64,000 nucleotides of DNA from Anthoceros angustus. Lineage: Eukaryota > Streptophyta > Anthocerotopsida > Anthocerotales > Anthocerotaceae. Positions 45,122 through 54,204 of the stretch are shown here, in pieces; positions within the stretch are counted from its first letter, which is position 1; every line of letters begins with the position of its first letter. The notes beneath the pieces are model-generated. The model saw only the letters and a program-made list of their open reading frames with translations. It had not been told where the DNA came from and searched no databases. A program made the position numbers and the translations under genes. Where the stretch lies: the NCBI GenBank assembly GCA_010909165.1, contig VJWM01000107.1, positions 682,001 through 746,000 on the forward strand, in the 5' to 3' direction.

Positions 45122-46168
45122 ATGGCTCAAGGAGCTGCACCTATGGAATACAGACATTTAGGAACAACAGGTCTGAAGGTGAGCCAATTAGGATATGGCG
45201 CTTGGGTGAGCTTTGGAAATCAAGTAGACGCAGCTGCAGCTAAAGGAATTTTGGGAAAATGTAGAGAATTAGGAGTAAACTTCTTTGATAATGCTGAAGT
45301 TTATGCGGGTGGAAAAGCTGAAGAAATGATGGGGAAAGCCATTAAAGACCTAGGTTGGAAACGTTCTGATTTAGTGCTCTCTAGCAAAATATTTTGGGGA
45401 GGAACTGGTCCCAATGATAGAGGGCTCTCGAGGAAGCATATTATTGAAGGTGTGAAAGGCTCTTTAAAGAGACTTGATTTAGAATATTTAGATCTTATTT
45501 ACGCTCATAGGCCCGATAATAGCACTCCAATAGAGGAGACTGTGAGAGCATTCAATTGGGTGCTAGACCATGGTCTTGCTTTTTACTGGGGTACAAGTGA
45601 GTGGTCAGCTCAACAAATTACAGAAGCTTGGGAAGTTGCTAAAAGGCTAGATTTAGTTGGACCATCAATGGAACAACCTGAATATAACCTATTTTCTCGA
45701 GACAAAGTAGAAGTGGAATACTTACCTCTTTATGGGCACTATGGCCTAGGCTTGACCACATGGAGCCCTTTAGCTTCAGGTGTGTTGACAGGAAAATACA
45801 CAAAGGGCACAATTCCTCCAAACACTCGTTTTTCTCTTGAGAACTATAAGAACTTGGCTAGCAGATCTTTGGTAGACGAGATTCTCAGCAAAGTGGAGCA
45901 ACTCAAACCCATTGCAAAACAATTGGGCATCTCAATGGCTCAAATGTGCATTGCTTGGTGTGCCAGTAATCCAGATGTGAGTGCTATTATTACAGGAGCT
46001 ACCAATGAAACCCAAGTTGTAGAGAATTTGAAGTCTTTGGAACATCTTCCACTAATGACTCCCGAAGTGTTGGAGAAGATTGAGAATGTTGTGCAAAGCA
46101 AACCTCGTCGCCCTGACCAATATCGACGGCCATCTGCTCTAGGAGTCAAATCATCCGGTCAATTCTAG
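45122..46168 (+). CDS. KAB1: Aldo-keto reductase, KAB1-type potassium-channel beta subunit
   Basis: One uninterrupted frame of 348 residues covering the whole AKR fold, close to plant KAB1 (usually about 328 residues), the homologue of animal voltage-gated K+ channel beta subunits. These bind NADP(H), may reduce aldehydes or ketones, and can associate with Shaker-type K+ channels in the cytosol. The catalytic tetrad is visible: D56 and Y61 (NFFDNAEVYAGG), K89 (LSSKIFWGG), H129 (YAHRPD). YWGTSEWSAQQI and the GLTTWSPLASGVLTGKY region are highly typical. The start may be M1 or M8 (MEYRHLG aligns with the usual N-terminus). The gene lacks introns and is AT-richer than the genes to its right, so it could be a retrocopy; no poly(A) tract or target duplication is evident. 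The frame looks fully functional. Confidence 0.93.
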   Translation: MAQGAAPMEYRHLGTTGLKVSQLGYGAWVSFGNQVDAAAAKGILGKCRELGVNFFDNAEVYAGGKAEEMMGKAIKDLGWKRSDLVLSSKIFWGGTGPNDRGLSRKHIIEGVKGSLKRLDLEYLDLIYAHRPDNSTPIEETVRAFNWVLDHGLAFYWGTSEWSAQQITEAWEVAKRLDLVGPSMEQPEYNLFSRDKVEVEYLPLYGHYGLGLTTWSPLASGVLTGKYTKGTIPPNTRFSLENYKNLASRSLVDEILSKVEQLKPIAKQLGISMAQMCIAWCASNPDVSAIITGATNETQVVENLKSLEHLPLMTPEVLEKIENVVQSKPRRPDQYRRPSALGVKSSGQF

Positions 46169-46277
46169 TTACAATTTTGAGAAGCTTTTCACATTTCCTC
46201 AACTTCTTTTGTGAAGCATGTGTGATCTCCTCAATTGCTGATAGAAGAGTTCGCACAAAGTGTTGTGCAATGATGCT

Positions 46278-46462
46278 CATGAATATGTAGCCCATCACAA
46301 ATGATGTGTGTAGAAGAAAACTTTGATCATGAATATGTAGCCCATCACAAATGATGTGTGTAAAAGAAAACTTTGATCGATGGATAGAACGTATGGATGA
46401 ATTGAGCTGAACCACATAACACTGTGGATGAGACACACCCTTCCTTCCTTCCTTCCTTCCTT
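46278..46462. repeat. 50-bp tandem duplication and CCTT microsatellite downstream of the AKR gene
   Basis: A 50-bp unit (CATGAATATGTAGCCCATCA...) occurs at 46,278-46,327 and 46,328-46,377 with one base changed. A (CCTT)n tract lies near 46,440-46,462. Confidence 0.85.
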
Positions 46463-46499
46463 TTGTAATATGAAATGGACATCTTTCGTAATTTCTAGG

Positions 46500-47389
46500 A
46501 CTCTTTCCACTGGTCCGGGTGTAGTAGGTCACCAACATGCCAGAGCTCGTGCAATTCGGTTAGAGGAGAACTGGGCGATGCGTGTTGCAGTAAGTGTGGA
46601 GGATGGAGAGGGTGGGCCAGGGAGGAGAGAGATGCCAGGTGACGAGGCTGGGGGCTGAAGGAATCGCTTGATCCATTGGCATGGAAAAGCGCCCTGGCGC
46701 AGCCGCAATCCATGGAAATCGGCGAAGTGCATCCTCGCAGCTCCAGCTTGCGCCCTTGTCGCGTTGCGATTCCTTGGGCTCGCAAATGACAATGGCGCGG
46801 ATCCGTGTTCCCGGGCCCCAGTCGTGGCACTGGGGCGCCCGCGCCTCTCTCCTCTCTCTCCACTCCGCACATCCTCAACTGCTCCTTCGGCTGACTTCCA
46901 CATCCTGCGCACTGCTCATTATGCCGTATCCTCTTACCAACACTCTCCCCTGCATTCCGCGCCCGGAATCTCCCTGCGCACCGGCAGCGACGTGCGGCCG
47001 CTGCTGTTTGCTGGGAGCTGCTGCCCACAGGAAGCCTTCGCTGTCGCAGGTTCGTTCTGCTCACTTCATCACCCCCTCTGTAGTCTGTACTGCCGCATCG
47101 CCTTGTCTTTATGTTTGTGGGTTCACGTCCTTGTCATGCCCCGCTGTGGGCTGAATGCTGAGGACCTTGAGCTTTGGGTTGTCGGCCCGCCCCGGACCGT
47201 TGTTTTGGCGAATCGGCCTCCGCGGCTTGTGATTTAGCGTAGGAATGCGTCCAGGCCCGATGGCGCACCAGCTTGTCCTTAAGATTTGGGATGTCTTTGA
47301 GACTTTCCAGATCCGGAGGTCTCGAAAGACTCCGAGCTAGCCCGAGGACCTGTGGTGGTAACTGAGAGCTGAGCCCTGCCTGCCTGAAA
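46500..47389 (+). promoter_or_regulatory. GC-rich upstream region of the ER-body/VIT-like gene
   Basis: No recognisable protein on either strand, although long open frames exist on both because of GC content. By position it holds the promoter and 5' UTR of the gene starting at 47,390. No specific elements could be assigned. Confidence 0.35.
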
Positions 47390-50300
47390 ATGTCTCCACG
47401 ATCTGGGACTGGGACTGGGACTGGGACTGGGAATGGGAATGGGAATGGGGGCTGGGTTGGTGAGGGAATCGAGGTGGGGGAATTGGGGAAACGGATGCAT
47501 TCCCCGATTCTGTCGCCCACAAGTGATTCATCTTCGCATGTTGATGGGCTTGAGGATGCTGCCGACGTAGAAGCTTATATCCGCCATCGTCGTAGGGCGG
47601 GTGCAGTGCAGCCAGACCAGAGCGCTGGTTCTGGCGAGACAGGTATGCTTGCGACCGGCTGCGGCGGCAGCTGGAGGTTGTGTTGTACGGTGGCTGAGGA
47701 CGGCGTGCATTGTTTGTACTCCAATTTGTGGCTGCAGGTGGGTGGATATGCAGCTACTGCGGTTGGGTCCCTTCTAGTCATCTTGTCAGTTCCAGTCAGA
47801 GGCTGAAGCACGAGGAGCATTGCGAGGGGGCGGCCGGTGTCCCTTTGTGGGTGGGAGAGGAGGGAATCAGTGAAGGTGGGTTTGGCAAGTTCAGGAATTT
47901 GAAGCTACGATGCAATTTTGTCCGAGTCCTGTTTTTGTCATTACTTCTTGTTGTTGAGGAGCTTGTTGCTTAGGAGGAGAACGTGCTTTGTGTCTCTGCA
48001 GATGTCCGGCCGGAGCTAGATATCAAGGGTAGTAACATGGAGGACAGCTCCGGAGATCCTCTCACCCACAACAGTGATGGGGAACATGGTGATGTCCAAG
48101 TGGAACTTCACTTCAGGAATGCTTATCACCCTGAGAGGCGCCTGTATGTGGATGAACACTACAAGCGTGAAGGTTCTGAGCATGATCCGGCTGCAGATGT
48201 CGAGCCGGAGCTAGATATCGAGGGTAGTAATATGGAGGACAGCCCCGGGCATCTGCTGTCCCCCACTAAAGATGGGAAACATGGTGATGTCCATGTGGAA
48301 CTTGGAATCAGGAATACTTATCATCCTGGGAGGCGCCTGTATGTGGATGAACACCACGAGCGTGAAGGTTCTGAGCATGATCCGGCTGCAGATGTCGAGC
48401 CGGAGCTAGATATCGAGGGTAGTAATATGGAGGACAGCCCCGGGCATCTGCCGTCCCCCACTACAGATGGGAAACATGGTGATGTCCATGTGGAACTTGG
48501 AATCAGGAATACGTATCACCCTGGGAGGCGCCTGTATGTGGATGAACACCACGAGCGTGAAGGTTCTGAGCATGATCCGGCTGCAGATGTCGAGCCGGAG
48601 CTAGAAATCGAGGGTAGCAATATGGAGGACAGCTCCGGGCATCTGTTGCCCCCCAATGGTGATGGGAAACGTGGTGATGTCCAAGTGGAACTTCACTTCA
48701 GGAATACGTATCACCCTGGGAGGCGGCAGTATCTGGATGAACACGACAAGCGTGAAGGTTCTGAGCATGATCCGGCTGCAGATGTCGAGCCGGAGCTAGA
48801 AATCGAGGGTAGTAATATGGAGGACAGCTCCGGGCATCTGCTGCCCCCCAATGGTGATGGGAAACGTGGTGATGTCCAAGTGGAACTTCACTTCAGGAAT
48901 ACGTATCACCCTGGGAGGCGGCAGTATCTGGATGAACACGACAAGCGTGAAGGTTCTGAGCATGATCCGGCTGCAGATGTCGAGCCGGAGCCAGATATCG
49001 AGGGTAGTAATATGGAGGACAGCTCCGGGCATCTGCTGCCCCCCAATGGTGATGGGAAACGTGGTGATGTCCAAATGGAACTTCACTTCAGGAATACGTA
49101 TCACCCTGGGAGGCGCCAGTATCTGGATGAACACGACAAGCATGAAGGCTCTGAGCATGATCCGGCCGCGGTAACCGTTTCATCTCCATCATCGCCTCAT
49201 TTTTCGTCATCGTCGTCATCTTCGTCCTCCTCGTCCTCGTCCTCGTCCTCGTCTATAAGTGGACATGACTTTAAAGGAAGCGCACATGGGGAAACGTGGG
49301 CTCACGGCATTTCGACTGCCGAGCATGTTGGCGAACAGGATGACACACGAGGTGATCAGGAATTGCAGCTTTCAGAGCACGAAGTTGAGCCGATTGCAGC
49401 AGAGCCACCGTGTGAGCTGCCGCCAGAGGAGGCTGAGTTTGACTTGGTTCCTGAGGGATCCGATTCTACTGATGCAACAGACCCTCTTGCAGAGGAAGCA
49501 GTACCAGAGCCAGCGGAGGATGAGACAGCTGGTGACGATGAACCACAAATTCCACAGGTATTTCAAGTGGAAGCGGGCACCACTCCTCCTGGTGGCGCCG
49601 TCGATCAGCCCACAGGGTTGGAACAAAGGGAGGATGGTGAGCTGAAAGCTGAAAGTCCTGACAAGGGACATGTTAGTGGTACCCCCTTGAGGAACTCCGC
49701 CGAAGATGATTCTTCCTACATCGTGGAAAGCCCTCGGGATCACCCGAGCTGGACGGATGAAGCCAGCTCCTCAAGAGATGTCGAAGCATATGAGGTGGAG
49801 AGGGTCATTCGGACTCAAAGAACCCACGACCTCATATGTCCCTTCTGCAGGCACAATGTGACTCACCGAGTTATCCTTCGCAAGCGGAAGAGGTTTTCTC
49901 GAGTTTCCCAGGACACCTGGGTGCAGGAATATGATTCTGGCTCAGCTCAAGAAGAAGAAGAACCCCCAGCGCAGGTTCCAGAGCCACCTGAGGCTGACAA
50001 GGCAAGCTTCTGGGGATGTCTATCCTGCTTCACCATCTTCATACCCCGATGTAAGTCCTCCTACTGCCCGTGTGTCCGTGCTGCAACGTCTTTCGGAAGA
50101 TGGCATGTAAACTACCAACCTCATTGCATGCAACAGGGGGGCAGGCGGTAGGCACAGAGCAGCCGGTTGATAGTACAAACGCATCTAGAACTTCGTCGGC
50201 CTGCCTTCCTCTCTTATTTCCCCCTTTCAAATGGAGATCCACTGATGCTCTTCCAGGTGAGCGACTATTGAAGCGCACTCAGAGTCCAGGCGCCCTTGTA

Positions 50301-53300
50301 GCCTTTCTAACTTCAAAAATGATCAAACAGAGCCCGGAGCGGATTCGGTTGGCCAGGAGGATGTTCGTGAGGCTGTGACTGATGTTGTTGCCAATGCCCC
50401 TGAAGGTGAAAGGGAAAATACTTCCTGCCTGAGTTTCCTCCCGGCCACCCTGACAAGTTTTGACCTTCCTGAAGATGTCGGAAGGAAGCGTGAAAAAGGT
50501 AGGAGCCTGTGTGCTGGTTACTCTCTCCCCAAGCTTGGGGTTCAGACTTCAGCGTATGGTTGGTTACTGCAAACTTTAGCTTTGCAGTACCTTCCCTGGA
50601 TTCGTCTGAGCAATGCTGACTTACTCGATGGAGACATAAGATACTGAAACCCTCAGTCGTACTGTGGGAAGTCGCCCCTGCAGAAGTTCCACCATCTGAG
50701 GTGGACGATGGCGAAAGGGCGTCGTGGTTTGGCTGTCTTCCAGCTACTCTGACAAGCCTCGACTTACCAGTACGCACTCCACCAGAACGCACTCCACCAG
50801 AACGAACTCAGGAGCCACAACAGGAAGCTCCCTTTGTTAGTATTGAAGTTTGTCCGAAACCTGGGGAACCGAAAAGTGAAATCGAGGAGGTTGTGGAGTC
50901 CCCTGCCCATATCACTCCGGTGGTGGTTGTCGTTGAGGAAGGGAAGCAGGCATCATGTCTGAGCTGCCTTCCATCTACATTCACGAGCCTGGACCTTCCT
51001 CCTCAAGTCGATGTCCACAACACGTTTGAGTACAGAGGTACCTGGGTGTCCGTGGCCGTTTTATCTGCTAATTCTGGCATGGTTTGCGAGACTTTTGCCT
51101 AGGACTGCTGTGAAGGATTGTGTCACTGTGCCTAGACTACGCTGCAGCTCCAAAATGCTGGTACTGGATAGGGTTACAGTGTAGTGATGTTTTAGAAGTA
51201 TGCAGGGATCTCACCATTAACTCCGCGAGGTCCTGTTTTTTGCAGATACTTCGAGGGAGTATGTTGAAGTGGAGAAAGCCTCCTGTTTGAGCTGCCTACC
51301 TGCTACTTTACTAAGCTCGGACCTTCCTCCTCCAGTGTTGAACAGAGACCTACCTCTACCTGCCAGTAAGTGTGAAATTAAGACAGTTCTGCTGCGAGTT
51401 TTCTGTGCAATAGCTTTCTCCTTTCGCACTGTTGTGTTTTTTTAGACTTTTGACTCGTTGTTATGCAGACACTCCAGAAGAGCAGGTAGTAGTGGAGAAG
51501 GTTTCTTGCTTAAGCTGCCTTCCAGCTACCCTGACAAGCTGGGATGTCCCACCTGAAGGTAAACAGCGGAGACAGTTTGGAACTTATTCTTAGACTAGCT
51601 TTAGCGTCTATTTAAGTCTGTCTGTTTATGGCAGAGCCTGAACTTGTGGGAGTCTATGTCCATCAACCAAGTGACGCTGATGGAGGCAGGGTTTCCTGCT
51701 TGAGCTGCCTTCCAGCCACTTTAACAAGCTTGGACCTTCCGTCCCCACGGCAGCAGGAGCTACGACCAGGTCAGCTTAACAGGGCAAATTTGAGAGGATG
51801 TCTTTTCTAGATTAATGCGAGGAGCCAAAGACAGGCTGGTAGTCTGGTACATGCCGTGCATCTCGAATATTAACCTGACGCATCACTGTCTTTCTGTGCA
51901 GTGGAGGTGCCATCTGTTGAAGAAAATGTCAGTTGTCTGGATTGCCTCCCCTCTACTCTCAAAAGCTTTGGTCCGCCTGCCTCGTGGAAACCAGATGGTG
52001 GGTTACGTTGAAAGCTGACGCTTTACATACAGTGTTCTTGGCCTTGGTCACAGGCATCGCTCACTCTGTACAGTCGTGTAATTCAGTCATGTGTTTGAAT
52101 GTGTGCCTTCAGATTGGCCACTGCTCCCAGTGCATCCTGTGGAGGAAAATGATTGCTGCGGAGGTAGTTGTTTCAGTTTCCTGCCTCCCACCTTCACAAG
52201 GCTTGATATTGTTCCGACTAAGCCAGGCGTACCAGGTGAACACATGAGAAGCATGTTGCAATGAGGTCATTCAGGGAAGATGATGTGTTGATCGAATCAA
52301 AGATTGTTACATAAGAATGCTGCGTGGTTTGTATGAATCAAAAGGAAAGAGAAGTCTCCAGGTTGGTTCAACATAAATTCATTTATAATTTTGACCTGCC
52401 ATGCTTGGAATCAAGATGCGGGTGTAATGGAATAAAAGTCTGTAACTGCTCCCAAGGCATGACTGATCGTCCCTGCATTCAGGGATGAGTGTTTGAATAG
52501 GCTTAGTGGGCTCAGGGACGATGTGAAGTTATGACCTGCTTGGACAATTCAGAAAATCTGAAACTGCAAGATTGTCACTTTGTTCGTTCGTGGAACATCG
52601 TTGCAGAGAGGCCTGGTCCTGACCGTGATGGAAAGGTTGTAGCAACAGTAGTGCCACAGCCTGAAGGGGAAGCATCCTCGTCGATGGTACCAAGAGACAG
52701 GTTTAAAGGTAAGAAGGGCTCTGGGAAGGGCAAGGAACTGTGGGGACGTATACAGGCAGGTATGGTGAGTTCCGGGCAGGATCCAGTAGACTTCTGGACT
52801 TCAGAAGCAAAAGGCAATCTTGCTGCAAGGTGGCCAACTCAATGGAAACCTCCATCCGCGATCACTACATGTGAGAGTGCTTCTTTGATGTTTACTTTCT
52901 CTTGTCTTTTACCCCCTTGTCTTTCACAAAGCAATGCATGGTCGATTGGGAAGTGGAAGAATGAAATGGGACTAATCACAAGGTCCTCGATGCGCAGTTG
53001 GGAACGAACCACCGGCTTGTGAGCAGATATCTTTCAAACCTCCTCAGACTATCTCCATCTCCCAAACTGTGGCAGTTCCTGTGGCAGTTCCTGTAGCAGT
53101 CCCTGTGGCAGTCCCTGTGGCAGTCCCTGTAGCAGTTCCTGTGAGCGAGCCATCTGAGGAGGCCGCCTTTAGAAAGCAAGTACTGTGCAGTTGCTTCCCC
53201 ATCTCGTGCACTTGCCTCCCAACGCCAAGTTTCTCATGGTTTTCACCATCTCCAGGTTCTTTCAGACAGCCCCGTGAGCTGCAAGGTTGTGCGCACTTGC

Positions 53301-54204
53301 TGTATGTGTCTCACTGTGTGCTTATGCTTCTTGCAGATTACGGGAGCAAGGACCTTCGACTGCCACTCATACCAAAGACAACAGTTGTTGTGAGGCCCGA
53401 TGAAGTGTCAGTTCAAGTACAGGGCGCTGATGCCTCTGACACAAGTGGAGCAGCTGTTACTGAACCAGCGCAAGCTGGAATCCTTCGACCAACAGAGGAC
53501 ACCTCAGATGGTATAGAAATCTTGAAGAGTATTGTATATGGCGGCCTTGATTCAACTATCACCAGCCTTGGAGTTGTTGCCTCTGCAGCTGGCGGGGAAG
53601 CCAGAACAAGTAGGCTTCTTGAGTCACTCCCACATGATGCTGGTTCCTCACACGCACTTGGTAGAATCCGTACTGACCAATATTGTTCCCTGCAGTCACC
53701 ATAGTTGCTATGGGCATCGCCAACGTTCTTGCAGGAATGTTAACTTTTTATGTCAAGGTTTGGCCACCCTTCACCTCATTCCATGCTTCCTGTGCTTCTG
53801 ACGTGCAGATGCCTTACGCTCGTGTCCCTTGGCAGGTTATGTCTCTTGACAGACAAACATTCAGGTCAACAATCGGCAAGCATTTCTTGCTAAATGGATT
53901 CATCGCTATTCTATCTTTCATCATTTTTGGCATGGCGGTACCAATTACTTTCGGGTTCTCATTCCGGGAAGTTGATGACAGAGATTACAAAGTCTATGCA
54001 ACATGTGCAGTGGCCATTGTCTCCATTACTCTCCTTGGATCTGCTAAGGCGTACATCTACAAGCTTGGATATTTTTCGACTCTCAGGAATCTGTTGTTAA
54101 CTGGATTCGCCTCCGCAGTTGCTGGGTACTTTGCAGGAGACTACATTGCTAAAATGCTGAGGAAGTATGGACTCCTACCTGAAGAACCTGGAGGGACAGG
54201 TTAG
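47390..54204 (+). CDS. Large membrane-of-ER-body-like protein with C-terminal VIT-type domain
   Basis: Reconstructed exons: 47390-47642, 48002-50050, 50137-50256, 50331-50498, 50684-51037, 51246-51365, 51469-51558, 51635-51769, 51902-51997, 52113-52235, 52607-52708, 52998-53255, 53337-53609, 53696-54204. All 13 introns are GT-AG and phase 1; the sum is 4,650 nt (1,549 residues). In order: a Gly/Thr/Asn hexamer tract; six 65-residue acidic repeats (85-474); a poly-Ser run; CPFC at 697-700 in LICPFCRHNVTHRVILRKRK; SFWGCLSCFTIF (C757/C760); a series of SCLSCLPATLTSLDLP-like cassettes; VAVP repeats; and the VIT/CCC1-like part (IEILKSIVYGGLDSTITSLG, FGFSFREVDDRDYK, about five membrane helices). 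Plant MEB proteins share the CPxC...RVILRKRKR motif and VIT-like domain and act in endomembrane iron/manganese handling; transport here is inference. Uncertain points are the exon 5 acceptor (50656 possible), exons 11-12, and a possible extra intron at about 53,758-53,835. Confidence 0.8.
48001..49170 (+). repeat. Six tandem 195-bp units encoding 65-residue repeats
   Basis: Unit starts are at 48001, 48196, 48391, 48586, 48781 and 48976, spacing exactly 195 bp. Each encodes DVEPELDIEGSNMEDSxGH... to YHPGRRxYxDEHxxxEGSEH. Units 2-3 and 4-6 form two near-identical groups; unit 1 is the most diverged. No indel disturbs the period. Confidence 0.95.
49185..49258 (+). repeat. Ser-codon microsatellite
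   Basis: A TCN-rich run encodes about 20 serines, separating the 65-residue repeats from the acidic linker of the VIT-like protein. Confidence 0.85.
50331..52235 (+). repeat. Array of homologous cassette exons
   Basis: Exons 4-10 of the VIT-like gene each carry a cassette: TSCLSFLPATLTSFDLP; ASWFGCLPATLTSLDLP plus ASCLSCLPSTFTSLDLP (both in exon 5); ASCLSCLPATLLSSDLP; VSCLSCLPATLTSWDVP; VSCLSCLPATLTSLDLP; VSCLDCLPSTLKSFGPP; GSCFSFLPPTFTRLDIV. Looser versions lie in exon 2 (SFWGCLSCFTIFIP), exon 3 (SSACLPLLFPPFKW) and exon 12 (LCSCFPISCTCLP). Every exon is a multiple of three with phase 1 at both ends, so cassettes can be gained, lost or skipped without frame change. Confidence 0.85.

Noticed and set aside
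46495-47237. Two ~190-codon frames on opposite strands upstream of the VIT-like gene
   Set aside because: Both are compositionally biased, and neither has a domain or splice partner; GC-rich promoter sequence is more likely.
48796-49158. 120-codon minus-strand frame and a 107-codon plus-strand frame over the 65-residue repeats
   Set aside because: Shadows of the 195-bp repeat array; the period keeps other frames open as well.
48001-49170. Possible CRISPR-like array
   Set aside because: Units are contiguous coding repeats with no spacers, in a plant gene.
53758-53835. Segment VWPPFTSFHASCASDVQM... within the last exon of the VIT-like gene as a certain intron
   Set aside because: It has GT...AG borders and a length divisible by three, but it is also fully open in frame. 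The sequence alone cannot decide, so it was left in the exon and flagged.
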